Of a stretch of DNA of 64,000 nucleotides, positions 44,386-54,519 are shown piece by piece. Origin of the DNA: Streptomyces tendae (GTDB lineage: Bacteria > Actinomycetota > Actinomycetes > Streptomycetales > Streptomycetaceae); contig NZ_CP043959.1 of NCBI RefSeq assembly GCF_008632955.1, positions 5,642,001-5,706,000 on the forward strand, written 5' to 3'. Numbering within the stretch: position 1 is the stretch's first letter; each line of letters begins with the position of its first letter. The notes beneath the pieces are model-generated. The model had not been told where the DNA came from and ran no database searches. It worked only from the letters and a program-made list of their open reading frames with translations. A program made the translations under genes and the position numbers.

Positions 44386-46875
44386 TCACTCCGCCTGGAG
44401 CACCAGCAGGGCGAGGTCGTCCGCCGGGGGCCGCGCCCCGAAGTCGTGCACCAGCCGGGTGATCCGTTCCGCTATGGCCCCGGCCTCCATGCCGGCGCAG
44501 CCCGCCAGCGCCGTGGCCAGTCCGTCGCCGTCGTCGAACTGCCGTGACCCGGAGCGCCGCTCGGTGACCCCGTCGGTGACGCACAGCAGGCTGTCGCCGG
44601 AGTACATCTCGAAGGTCTCGCTGGTGTATGTGGCGTCTTCGACGACCCCGAGCAGCGTCTGCGGCTGGGCGACGGTACGGACGGCGCCCTCGGGGTCGAG
44701 CAGGAGGGGCAGGGGGTGCCCGGCGGAGGCGAGGGTGCAGCGCACGCCCCCGTCGAAGGGGACGAGCTCGCCGTAGAGGAGGGAGAGGAAACGGGTCTGG
44801 GGGCCGTCGCCGGGGGCGGTCGGGCGGGCCCCGGCGGCCACCAACGCGCGGGCGGCGGCGTCGGCGGCCTCGGTGGCGTCGTCGAGGAGGAGCTGGTTGA
44901 GCCGGTCGAGGACGTCGGCGACGCGGTAGCCCTCGCGGGCGAGCAGCCGCAGCCAGGGCCGGACCAGTCCGATGACGACGGCCGCCTCGGGTCCCTTGCC
45001 CTGGACGTCGCCGACGGCGAAGCACCAGCGTCCGCGGCCGGCCGGGAAGAGGTCGTAGAAGTCGCCGCTGGGGCCGCCCTTGTCGCACGGTTCGTGGACG
45101 AGGGCGCTGCGCACGCCGGGGATCTCGGCCACGGCGCCGGGCAGCAGGCCGCGCTGCAGCACGGCGCTGATGGTGGCCTGGCGGGCGTACTGCCGGGCGG
45201 CGCCGATGGCGAGCGCGACCCGTCGCCCGAGGTCCTCGACCAGCCCGGTGATCTCGTCGGGGAAGCGGTCGATGCGGCCGCGGCCGATGACCAGGGTGCC
45301 GAGCGGGCGCCCTCCCGCGACGAGCCGGTAGGCGAGCGCGGTCCCGGGCGGCGCGGAGGCCGGCCCCTCCGCAGCGCGCCCACCGGCCCCACCGGCGCCC
45401 TCCCCCGGCCCGAGGCCCGCACCCACCGAACCGGGTCCCGCGTCCGCCGGGCCGGGATCGTCGTACGCCGGGCCGGAGCCCACGCCCACCGGGCCGGAAT
45501 CCGCGGTCACCGGGCCAAGATCCGGGCCCACCCCGCCCGGATCCCTGCCCACCGAGCCGAAGCCCGCATCCACCGAACCGGATCTCGCGTCCACCGAGCC
45601 GGTTCTCGCGTCCGCCGGGCCGGATGTCGAACTCACCGATCCGGGGCTCGCGTAGGCCCGCCCGGGACCCGCATCCACCGACCCGGAACCCTCGTACGCC
45701 GGCCCGGGACCCACGCCCACCGAGCCGGGACCCGCGTACGCCGGCCCGGGACCCACGCCCACCGAGCCGGGACCCGCGTACGGTCCGGAGCCCGCACCCA
45801 CCGGCCCGGGATCGGCGCCCGGCGACCCGGGATCGCCCCCCACCGCGTCAAGGTCCGCGTCCGCCACGGCGGCGGGCGCGGGCCACGGATACGGCACGGG
45901 ACCCGTGCCGAGCGGGTCGTCGGGGTACGGCGGCGGGTTCCCCTCCAGCGCCCGGCTCAGCTCCTCGACGTACTGCTCGCCGGCGTGCCAGACGCGGGCG
46001 AGCCGACCGCCGGTGCGGATGCCGCCGGGCCGGCCGCCGAGGGCCGTGGTCTCGTCCTCCAGCCAGACCGCGCACCAGTCGGCGAGCCGCGGCACGATCA
46101 GCTGCCCGGTGAGGGAGGCGACCAGGTCCTCGTCGAGCTGTCCGGCGAGCAGGTCGGAGGCCTCGGCCAGGAAGGAGAGGGCGCCCCGGCCCAGCCAGGC
46201 GCCGTCCCGGCCAGGGCGGCGGGCCAGCCAGTCGTCGCCGTAGGAGGCGGCCCGCCAGGCGTCCCGGGTGCCGTCGCGCGGGCCGGTCCCTCCCCGGGGT
46301 GCGAGGTGGCCGGAGGCCAGCTGGGCGGCGGCCCGCAGGTCCCGCGCCGGGTCGCGCTCCCCGGCGTACGTCGCGGCGGGGTCGCCCGCCGCGTCGTCGT
46401 GGTTCGCCAGCCGCGCCCACACGGTCTTGGTGCCGGGGCGGTAGGTGATGCCCCAGGACTCGGCGAGCGCGGCGACCAGGCGCAGGCCGCGCCCGTACTC
46501 GGGGGTGTCGTGCGCCGGTGCCTCCGGCGCGCCGTCCTGCGGGGCGCGCGCGGGGTGGTGGTCGGCGACCTCGACGACGAGTGCGCCGGTCTCCTCCTCC
46601 AGCCGGCAGGTCAGGTGCACCTCGGTGCCGGCGTGGACGACGGCGTTGGTGACGAGTTCGCTGGCGACGAGGGCGGCGTCGTCGCCGACCCGGCCGGTGA
46701 GGAGGTCGGCGCCGGGCGGCGCGAGCTGCGCCCATTCGGTGAGCGCCTTGCGCAGCAGGGCGCGTGCGGAACCGGGGGCGAGGGGACTTCCGGGCAGCGT
46801 CGCCTCCACCCGCGTGCACCCCCGCACGTCGGGGGCGCACGAGGTGGTCTCCCGTTGGGTCGGAATGGCCCGCAT
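44386..46875 (-). CDS. HATPase plus SpoIIE/RsbU-type PP2C phosphatase with repetitive insert
   Basis: 829 aa from ATG 46875, after GGGGAG. Residues about 35-160 form an anti-sigma-like HATPase (ASELVTNAVVHAG, VVEVADHHPA, GRGLRLVAALAESWG). A GAF-like region follows, split by a Gly/Pro/Ser/Val-rich insert (about 345-490) of repeats such as AYAGPGSVGVGPGP. The C-terminal PP2C domain has SGDFYDLFPAG, FAVGDVQGKGPEAA, TDGVTERR and PADDLALLVLQA. It probably acts in sigma-factor partner switching, dephosphorylating an anti-anti-sigma factor while its own kinase-like domain phosphorylates one. No such partner is adjacent. The insert's in-frame repeats are likely length-variable between strains. Confidence 0.88.
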   Translation of the reverse strand: MRAIPTQRETTSCAPDVRGCTRVEATLPGSPLAPGSARALLRKALTEWAQLAPPGADLLTGRVGDDAALVASELVTNAVVHAGTEVHLTCRLEEETGALVVEVADHHPARAPQDGAPEAPAHDTPEYGRGLRLVAALAESWGITYRPGTKTVWARLANHDDAAGDPAATYAGERDPARDLRAAAQLASGHLAPRGGTGPRDGTRDAWRAASYGDDWLARRPGRDGAWLGRGALSFLAEASDLLAGQLDEDLVASLTGQLIVPRLADWCAVWLEDETTALGGRPGGIRTGGRLARVWHAGEQYVEELSRALEGNPPPYPDDPLGTGPVPYPWPAPAAVADADLDAVGGDPGSPGADPGPVGAGSGPYAGPGSVGVGPGPAYAGPGSVGVGPGPAYEGSGSVDAGPGRAYASPGSVSSTSGPADARTGSVDARSGSVDAGFGSVGRDPGGVGPDLGPVTADSGPVGVGSGPAYDDPGPADAGPGSVGAGLGPGEGAGGAGGRAAEGPASAPPGTALAYRLVAGGRPLGTLVIGRGRIDRFPDEITGLVEDLGRRVALAIGAARQYARQATISAVLQRGLLPGAVAEIPGVRSALVHEPCDKGGPSGDFYDLFPAGRGRWCFAVGDVQGKGPEAAVVIGLVRPWLRLLAREGYRVADVLDRLNQLLLDDATEAADAAARALVAAGARPTAPGDGPQTRFLSLLYGELVPFDGGVRCTLASAGHPLPLLLDPEGAVRTVAQPQTLLGVVEDATYTSETFEMYSGDSLLCVTDGVTERRSGSRQFDDGDGLATALAGCAGMEAGAIAERITRLVHDFGARPPADDLALLVLQAE
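45420..45850 (-). repeat. Tandem-repeat tract inside the PP2C phosphatase gene
   Basis: The tract is a run of degenerate GC-rich units encoding P-G-S-V/x-G-x-G-x-G-P. Two adjacent 42-base units (45695-45736 and 45737-45778) are identical. All units keep the reading frame, giving a flexible linker. The rest of the tract is made of related 21- to 42-base variants. Confidence 0.85.
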
Positions 46876-46995
46876 GGGCAGCTCCCCGGGCAGTTCGTAC
46901 GAATAGAACCTCGTCGCTGCCGACAGGGTGACAGAAAGGACCCGCCCATAAGCGTGGAGTCACGAAAGTGGATCGCTTGCCAGGGGGACAGTGTT

Positions 46996-47015
46996 CCGTT
47001 TTCGTTCAAGAACGG
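46996..47015. promoter_or_regulatory. Nested palindrome upstream of the phosphatase gene
   Basis: CCGTTttcgttcaagAACGG encloses CGTTC-aa-GAACG. It lies 120 bases before the ATG in the only A/T-enriched part of the 46876-47120 gap. It could be a regulator site; no promoter boxes were placed. Confidence 0.25.
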
Positions 47016-47120
47016 AGACGTAACCGCTCGTTCTCGGTCATCGGGGAACGCGGAGGCACACAGCCCGCGCCGACCGGGAAGAGCGGCGCGGGCGTGTCCC
47101 TCAGGAGTCCTCAGAAGCCC

Positions 47121-48047
47121 TCAGGAGAAGTCGAGGACCACGCGGCCGCGCAGTCCGCCGGCTTCGAGCAAGCGGTGCGCCTCGGCCGCGTCGGACGCCG
47201 GAAGCACCTTGGCGACGTGCAGGGACAGCACGCCCTTCTCGGCCTGCCGGCGCAGGGTGTTCAGCAGGGCGGTGTCGGTGGCGACGCTCGCGACGAAGAC
47301 CGGGGTCACCGTGATGCCGTGCTCGTCCGGCCCCTGCCATCCCCTCAGCTCGACGAGGGTGCCGCCGTCCGCCACGGCCGGGACGACCTCCTCCCGCTGG
47401 TCGGAACCGTCCACCAGCCCCGGCACGCCGTCCGGCAGCAGCGCCCTGATGCGCTCGGCCACGTCCGTGCCCCGGTCGACCAGATGGTCGGCGCCGAAGC
47501 CGCGGACCAGGTCGCGGTCGTGCGGGGCGGCGTCCGCGACGACCGTCAGGCCGTCGGCCTTGGCCAGTTCGACCGTGTACGCGCCGGTCACGGCGACGGT
47601 CGCGCCGGCCGGGAGGGCGAGGGTGTCCAGGGCCAGCCGCGCGGTGGCCGCGTTCATCAGCAGGGTGGAGGCCTCGGGGTGGTCGGACCCGGCGGGCGCG
47701 GGGACGACCGACGCGGCGGGCACGACGATCTGCTCGGCGTACGCGCCGCCCTCCGGACGGGTGGGCAGCACCAGGGCGACGACCCGCTGCCCCACGGCGA
47801 GCCGGTCGTCCACGCCGGGACCGAGCTTCTCGATCACGCCCGCCGCGTCCATGCCGGGCAGGAACGGCGGCGGAACGTCCCGCATCCGGGCGGCGTGGCC
47901 GCCGGTGCGCATCATGACGTCGGTGGGGTTCACGGCGGCCGCGTGCACCCTGATCCGGACCTCGCCGGGTCCCGCTTCAGGCACGGGCAGCTCCACCTCG
48001 CGCAGGACGTCCGGGCCGCCGTAGGTGCTTAATCCGATTGCCTTCAT
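47121..48047 (-). CDS. Quinone-oxidoreductase-like MDR protein lacking the NADPH glycine motif
   Basis: 308 aa from ATG 48047 (MKAIGLSTYGGPDVLREVEL). The GroES-like domain is typical: HAAAVNPTDVMMRTGG, PFLPGMDAAGVIEKLGPGVD, GAYAEQIVVPA. In the Rossmann domain the usual A-x-x-G-x-x-G loop is missing: GATVAVTGA is joined directly to YTVELAKADGLTVVADA, an in-frame loss of roughly six to seven residues. The rest (GFGADHLVDRG, LHVAKVLPASDAAEAHRLLE, GRVVLDFS) is normal. NADPH binding is therefore doubtful. It is co-directional with the phosphatase gene, about 245 bases upstream of it. The 143-base gap to fadD is filled with hairpins. Confidence 0.85.
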   Translation of the reverse strand: MKAIGLSTYGGPDVLREVELPVPEAGPGEVRIRVHAAAVNPTDVMMRTGGHAARMRDVPPPFLPGMDAAGVIEKLGPGVDDRLAVGQRVVALVLPTRPEGGAYAEQIVVPAASVVPAPAGSDHPEASTLLMNAATARLALDTLALPAGATVAVTGAYTVELAKADGLTVVADAAPHDRDLVRGFGADHLVDRGTDVAERIRALLPDGVPGLVDGSDQREEVVPAVADGGTLVELRGWQGPDEHGITVTPVFVASVATDTALLNTLRRQAEKGVLSLHVAKVLPASDAAEAHRLLEAGGLRGRVVLDFS

Positions 48048-48103
48048 GGCGTTGGGCAACCGCACCTGCCCCCGATCGATTCCCGGCGCGGCGCGGACGT
48101 CGG

Positions 48104-48184
48104 CGGCGGGGCCCGGACCGCACCGGTCCGGGCCCCGCCGTCACCGCTCCGAGGTCGGCCGGAAGAACGCGTCTCCCGGCCGAC
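48104..48184 (-). terminator. Double hairpin after fadD
   Basis: CGGCGGGGCCCGGACC-gcacc-GGTCCGGGCCCCGCCG (48104-48140) is a perfect 16-bp stem. A second stem, GTCGGCCGG/CCGGCCGAC (48154-48184), starts seven bases after the fadD stop. Together they form a strong terminator for the minus strand and insulate the oxidoreductase-like gene. Confidence 0.85.
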
Positions 48185-48190
48185 GGGGCG

Positions 48191-50065
<1,875 letters not shown>

Positions 50066-50134
50066 GACATCCTCCGGGGCCCGCGACGGTGCGGCTGGCT
50101 CAGTGCGGCTGGGGTTTCCTCGCGTCGTTGTTTA

Positions 50135-50144
50135 ACTCGCGAGT
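50135..50144. promoter_or_regulatory. Palindrome upstream of the acyl-CoA ligase gene
   Basis: ACTCGCGAGT is a perfect 10-bp palindrome in the wider TTAACTCGCGAGTAAC context, 70 bases upstream of the start and within an A/T-richer stretch. Similar TTACTCG-CGAGTAA-like sites are typical TetR-family operators of fatty-acid genes; the regulator is not in this window. Confidence 0.4.
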
Positions 50145-50239
50145 AACTATCGAGCACGGACAGAGTAAAGGTCGACCGGCCACTGCGTAAGGGGCCACGG
50201 CCTGTAACTTCACACAGACAGCCACGTGACCGACACACA

Positions 50240-50269
50240 GGGCCCGCCGCACGTGCGCGCGGCGGGCCC
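50240..50269. terminator. Hairpin after lepA
   Basis: GGGCCCGCCGC-N8-GCGGCGGGCCC is an 11-bp perfect stem 42 bases past the lepA stop, in the space between lepA and the fadD promoter region. Confidence 0.8.
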
Positions 50270-50311
50270 CCGTTTCGCCCGGTTTGCGGAGTGACCCGCG
50301 GTAACAGGCGG

Positions 50312-52180
50312 TTACTTCTTGCCCTTGCCCGATCCGGCGTTCTCGTCGCTGGACAGGACGGCGATGAAGGCCTCCTGCGGGACCTCCACGGAACCCACCA
50401 TCTTCATCCGCTTCTTGCCTTCCTTCTGCTTCTCCAGCAGCTTCCGCTTACGCGAGATGTCACCGCCGTAGCACTTGGCCAGCACGTCCTTGCGGATGGC
50501 GCGGATGGTCTCGCGGGCGATGACCCGCGAGCCGATGGCCGCCTGCACGGGCACCTCGAACGCCTGCCGCGGGATCAGCTCCTTCAGCTTGGCGACGAGC
50601 CGCACGCCGTACGCGTACGCCTGGTCCTTGTGGGTGATCGCGGAGAACGCGTCCACCTTGTCGCCGTGCAGCAGGATGTCCACCTTGACCAGGCTGGAGG
50701 TCTGCTCGCCGGTGGGCTCGTAGTCGAGGGAGGCGTAGCCGCGGGTCTTGGACTTCAGCTGGTCGAAGAAGTCGAAGACGATCTCGGCGAGCGGCAGGGT
50801 GTAGCGGATCTCGACGCGGTCCTCGGAGAGGTAGTCCATCCCCAGCAGCACACCGCGCCGGGTCTGGCACAGCTCCATGATCGCGCCGATGAACTCGCTG
50901 GGCGCGAGGATCGTGGCGCGCACGACCGGCTCGTAGACCTCGTCGATCTTCCCCTCGGGGAACTCGCTCGGGTTGGTGACGGTGTGCTCGCTGCCGTCCT
51001 CCATGACCACGCGGTAGACCACGTTGGGCGCGGTGGCGATCAGGTCCAGGCCGAACTCGCGCTCCAGCCGCTCGCGGATCACGTCCAGGTGCAGCAGGCC
51101 GAGGAAGCCGACGCGGAAGCCGAAGCCGAGGGCGGCGGAGGTCTCCGGCTCGTAGACCAGGGCGGCGTCGTTGAGCTGGAGCTTGTCCAGGGCCTCGCGC
51201 AGCTCCGGGTAGTCCGAGCCGTCCAGGGGGTAGAGGCCCGAGAACACCATCGGCTTGGGGTCCTTGTAGCCGCCGAGCGCCTCCACGGCGCCCTTGTGCT
51301 GGCTGGTGACGGTGTCACCGACCTTGGACTGGCGGACGTCCTTCACACCGGTGATCAGGTAACCCACCTCGCCGACGCCGAGGCCGTCGGCCGGCAGCAT
51401 CTCGGGTGAGTTGGTGCCGATCTCCAGCAGCTCGTGGGTGGCGCCGGTGGACATCATCCGGATGCGCTCGCGCTTGTTGAGCTGGCCGTCGATGACACGG
51501 ACATAGGTGACGACACCACGGTAGGAGTCGTAGACCGAGTCGAAGATCATCGCGCGGGCGGGGGCGTCCGCGACGCCGACCGGCGCGGGCACGTCGGCGA
51601 CCACGCGGTCCAGCAGCGCCTCGACGCCGAGACCGGTCTTCGCGGAGACCTTCAGCACGTCGTCCGGGTCGCAGCCGACCAGGTTCGCCAGCTCCTCGGC
51701 GAACTTCTCCGGCTGCGCGGCCGGCAGGTCGATCTTGTTCAGGACCGGGATGATCTGGAGGTCGTTCTCCATCGCCAGGTACAGGTTGGCGAGGGTCTGC
51801 GCCTCGATGCCCTGGGCCGCGTCGACGAGGAGGATGGTCCCCTCGCAGGCCGCGAGCGAACGGGAGACCTCGTACGTGAAGTCGACGTGCCCCGGGGTGT
51901 CGATCATGTTGAGGATGTGCGTGTTGCCCTTGTCGTGGGTCGGGGCCCACGGCAACCGCACCGCCTGGGACTTGATCGTGATGCCGCGCTCACGCTCGAT
52001 GTCCATGCGGTCGAGGTACTGAGCGCGCATCTGCCGCTGCTCGACCACACCGGTCAGCTGGAGCATCCGGTCGGCGAGCGTGGACTTGCCGTGGTCGATA
52101 TGGGCGATGATGCAGAAATTGCGGATCAGCGCCGGGTCGGTACGGCTCGGCTCGGGCACATGGCTGGGGATCGCGGGCAC
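50312..52180 (-). CDS. lepA: Elongation factor 4 (LepA)
   Basis: 622 aa from GTG 52180 ([20 protein letters not shown]), with AGGA at the right distance; the reading to 52360 is out of family length. G1 is [16 protein letters not shown]2 [17 protein letters not shown]3 [21 protein letters not shown]4 [16 protein letters not shown]. The C-terminal domain ends [20 protein letters not shown] and [20 protein letters not shown], as in LepA. It back-translocates or rescues stalled ribosomes and aids initiation-complex or 30S maturation. It is divergent from rpsT, a common arrangement in actinobacteria. Confidence 0.97.
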   Translation of the reverse strand: MPAIPSHVPEPSRTDPALIRNFCIIAHIDHGKSTLADRMLQLTGVVEQRQMRAQYLDRMDIERERGITIKSQAVRLPWAPTHDKGNTHILNMIDTPGHVDFTYEVSRSLAACEGTILLVDAAQGIEAQTLANLYLAMENDLQIIPVLNKIDLPAAQPEKFAEELANLVGCDPDDVLKVSAKTGLGVEALLDRVVADVPAPVGVADAPARAMIFDSVYDSYRGVVTYVRVIDGQLNKRERIRMMSTGATHELLEIGTNSPEMLPADGLGVGEVGYLITGVKDVRQSKVGDTVTSQHKGAVEALGGYKDPKPMVFSGLYPLDGSDYPELREALDKLQLNDAALVYEPETSAALGFGFRVGFLGLLHLDVIRERLEREFGLDLIATAPNVVYRVVMEDGSEHTVTNPSEFPEGKIDEVYEPVVRATILAPSEFIGAIMELCQTRRGVLLGMDYLSEDRVEIRYTLPLAEIVFDFFDQLKSKTRGYASLDYEPTGEQTSSLVKVDILLHGDKVDAFSAITHKDQAYAYGVRLVAKLKELIPRQAFEVPVQAAIGSRVIARETIRAIRKDVLAKCYGGDISRKRKLLEKQKEGKKRMKMVGSVEVPQEAFIAVLSSDENAGSGKGKK

Positions 52181-52291
52181 GCAGGGTCCTGATTCTTGAG
52201 GCGTCCGCATACGTGTGCTTGTCCGTCTGCGGTCTCGGGTCGGATCGATACGTAGCCTCCATGGTCCCACGCGTGGGGACCGGGGACGGGT

Positions 52292-52321
52292 TTGGGCCAC
52301 CGAATCGGCCGCTGGTAGTGT
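52292..52321 (+). promoter_or_regulatory. Candidate rpsT promoter
   Basis: TTGGGC (52292-52297) and TAGTGT (52316-52321) are 18 bases apart, a good Streptomyces vegetative-type pair. The predicted leader is about 105 bases before the rpsT GTG. Confidence 0.55.
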
Positions 52322-52432
52322 GGGGGGCTGTGTCTCATGCCCTCTCAGCGCGAGGCACACCCCAAGAAATCACCCGGCACGGAATCCGTGCGGCCCCGTA
52401 CGGCCCGTGCCAGAACCTGTAGAGGCTCATTC

Positions 52433-52699
52433 GTGGCGAACATCAAGTCCCAGATCAAGCGGAACAAGACCAACGAGAAGGCGCGGCTGCGCAACAAGGC
52501 CGTCAAGTCCTCGCTGAAGACCGCGATCCGCAAGGCCCGCGAGGCCGCTGCCGCGGGTGACGTCGAGAAGGCCACCGAGTACCAGCGCGCTGCCGCGCGT
52601 CAGCTCGACAAGGCCGTCTCCAAGGGCGTCATCCACAAGAACCAGGCCGCCAACAAGAAGTCGGCGCTGGCTCAGAAGGTCGCGGCCGTCAAGGCCTGA
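52433..52699 (+). CDS. rpsT: 30S ribosomal protein S20
   Basis: 88 aa from GTG 52433 ([20 protein letters not shown]), with an AGAGG site upstream. The protein is lysine/arginine/alanine-rich and all-helical ([40 protein letters not shown]), the standard S20 pattern and length. It binds 16S rRNA helices 9 and 44 early in 30S assembly. The long leader would allow the known type of translational autoregulation, though no specific structure was identified. It is followed by a strong hairpin and a tandem-repeat intergenic region. Confidence 0.97.
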   Translation: MANIKSQIKRNKTNEKARLRNKAVKSSLKTAIRKAREAAAAGDVEKATEYQRAAARQLDKAVSKGVIHKNQAANKKSALAQKVAAVKA

Positions 52700-52820
52700 A
52701 TCACCCTGATCTGATCGCCGGCGGGACCCGGGCGGGCCCTCTCTCATCCGCCCCCGGCCGGCACCACGAGCTCGTACGCGGCCTGCGTTCGCCACGCGGG
52801 TACGAGTTCATCGGCTTCAT

Positions 52821-52871
52821 CCGAAGGCCCCGTCTCCTCACCCTTCCCCAGGGTGGGAGCGGGGCCTTCGG
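52821..52871 (+). terminator. Strong hairpin downstream of rpsT
   Basis: CCGAAGGCCCCG and CGGGGCCTTCGG (52821-52832 and 52860-52871) form a perfect 12-bp stem with an inner CACCC/GGGTG stem. It lies 121 bases past the rpsT stop. Bases 52700-52820 hold no recognised gene. Confidence 0.75.
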
Positions 52872-52954
52872 CGTTGCCGCCGCGCGGGAGCGGGCTGCCA
52901 TGGCCCCTCCAGGACCGGGGCCCGCCCCGCCCCGCCCTGCTCACGGCCGGAGGG

Positions 52955-53170
52955 GGCGCTCGTCAGCGGGGGGCGGCGGGGGCGTGCGCCTGTGAGGCTG
53001 GCGGGCGCGTTCGTCAGTGAGGCCGGCGGGGGCGCCCGCCTGTGAGACCGGCGGGGGCGTCCGCCCGTGAGGCTGGCAGGCGCGTTCACCGGTGAGGTCG
53101 GCGGGGCTGTCCGTCAGTTAGGCCCGGGGGCGTCCGCCCGTGAGGCCGGCGGGCGCGTTCGTCTGTGGGG
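52955..53170. repeat. Degenerate tandem repeat, about 24-bp unit, between rpsT and holA
   Basis: Roughly nine copies of a unit like cgcgttcgtcagtgaggccg plus cgggg, each 23-27 bases, run up to the holA stop. Conserved cores are GTGAGGCYGGCGGG and CGTCCGCCCGTGAGG. No ORF with a start spans them convincingly on either strand. The stretch 52872-52954 before it is GC-rich without a recognised feature. Confidence 0.8.
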
Positions 53171-53175
53171 CTCTG

Positions 53176-54165
53176 TCACGCCCGGCCGCGGGAGCGGGCC
53201 GCGCGGGCGATGGTGACGACCGCCTTCTCCAGGGCGTACTCCGGGTCGTCCCCGCCGCCCTTGACGCCCGCGTCCGCCTCGGCGACCGCGCGCAGCGCCA
53301 CGGACACCCCGTCCGGGGTCCAGCCGCGCATCTGCTGCCGCACCCGGTCGATCTTCCACGGCGGCATGCCCAGCTCGCGCGCCAGGTCCGCGGGCCGGCC
53401 ACCGCGCGCCGAGGACAGCTTGCCGATGGCCCGTACGCCCTGGGCCAGCGCGCTGGTGATCAGCACCGGGGCCACGCCGGTCGACAGCGACCAGCGCAGC
53501 GCCTCCAGGGCCTCCGCCGTGCGCCCCTCGACCGCCCGGTCCGCGACCGTGAAGCTCGACGCCTCGGCCCGCCCGGTGTAGTACCGGCCGACGACGGCCT
53601 CGTCGATCGTGCCCTCGACGTCCGCGACCAGCTGCGTCACCGCGGAGGCCAGCTCACGCAGATCGCTGCCGATGGCGTCGACCAGGGCCTGGCACGCCTC
53701 GGGCGTCGCCGACCGCCCGGTGGTACGGAACTCGCCCCGCACGAAGGCCAGCCGGTCCGCCGGCTTGGTCATCTTCGGGCAGGCCACCTCCCGCGCGCCC
53801 ACCTTGCGGGCCGCGTCGAGCAGCCCCTTGCCCTTCGCGCCGCCCGCGTGCAGCAGGACGAGGGTGATCTCCTCTGCGGGTGACGCCAGGTACGCCTTGA
53901 CGTCCTTGACGGTGTCGGCCGACAGGTCCTGCGCGCCCCGCACGACCACGACCTTGCGCTCCGCGAACAGCGAGGGGCTGACCAGCTCGGCGAGGGTGCC
54001 CGGCTGGAGCTGGTCCGGGGTCAGGTCGCGTACGTCCGTGTCGGGGTCGGTGGCCTTCGCTGCGGCCACCACCTCCCGCACGGCGCGGTCGAGCAGCAGC
54101 TCCTCCTGGCCCACGGCGAGCGTCACGGGGGCGAGGGGGTCGTCGGATGCGTTCTTCCTGGCCAT
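53176..54165 (-). CDS. holA: DNA polymerase III, delta subunit
   Basis: 329 aa from ATG 54165 (MARKNASDDPLAPVTLAVGQ). The N-terminal AAA+-like domain begins TLAVGQEELLLDRAVREVV and keeps the beta-clamp-binding region PSLFAERKVVVVRGAQDL. The middle and collar domains carry SDLRELASAVTQLVADVEGT, LRWSLSTGVAPVLITSALAQ and GMPPWKIDRVRQQMRGW. HolA opens the sliding clamp in the clamp loader. Its C-terminal end abuts the tandem-repeat region. It is on the same strand as, and downstream of, the comEA-comEC genes, a frequent bacterial neighbourhood. Confidence 0.94.
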   Translation of the reverse strand: MARKNASDDPLAPVTLAVGQEELLLDRAVREVVAAAKATDPDTDVRDLTPDQLQPGTLAELVSPSLFAERKVVVVRGAQDLSADTVKDVKAYLASPAEEITLVLLHAGGAKGKGLLDAARKVGAREVACPKMTKPADRLAFVRGEFRTTGRSATPEACQALVDAIGSDLRELASAVTQLVADVEGTIDEAVVGRYYTGRAEASSFTVADRAVEGRTAEALEALRWSLSTGVAPVLITSALAQGVRAIGKLSSARGGRPADLARELGMPPWKIDRVRQQMRGWTPDGVSVALRAVAEADAGVKGGGDDPEYALEKAVVTIARAARSRGRA

Positions 54166-54250
54166 CGCCGACAAGCATCCCACGGGCCACCGACATCCCC
54201 GCCCGGCCGGGCGGGCGGGGACTCGGCACGCGGTCGCCGCGCCCCGGTGG

Positions 54251-54505
54251 CTACGGCTCCTCGCGCCAGCCGTCCCACCGGGCCACGAACTCGTTCAGCT
54301 CGCCGGCGTCCAGCCGCCCCGCCTCGTCCCGCAGGACGACGAGCCACTGCGCGTCCTCCGCGTCGTCCTCACCCGCGAGGGCGTCCCGCACGAGCCGCGG
54401 CTCCTCGTCGACGCCGAAGCGCTCCTCCAGCGCCTCGGCCACCTCCTCGGCCGCGTCCCGGTCGGGCAGCACCAGCACATGTCGCACATCACTCACACGG
54501 GTCAT
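54251..54505 (-). CDS. Conserved hypothetical protein, 84 aa
   Basis: Begins MTRVSDVRHVLVLPDRDAAE and continues EVAEALEERFGVDEEPRLVR, with a C-terminal LNEFVARWDGWREEP. It looks like a small alpha/beta, strongly acidic protein with the beta strand HVLVLPD first. No motif for catalysis or metal binding. It sits between the arylamine acetyltransferase (14 bases upstream) and holA on the same strand, so it is probably co-transcribed. Family not recognised; similar short proteins occur beside holA in streptomycetes, as I recall. Confidence 0.7.
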   Translation of the reverse strand: MTRVSDVRHVLVLPDRDAAEEVAEALEERFGVDEEPRLVRDALAGEDDAEDAQWLVVLRDEAGRLDAGELNEFVARWDGWREEP

Positions 54506-54519
54506 TGTCCGGTACGGGG

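Noticed and set aside
52838-53089. 83-codon minus ORF translating the tandem repeats (NAPASLTGGRPR units)
   Set aside because: It simply decodes the repeat DNA; no start signal, frame not kept through all units.
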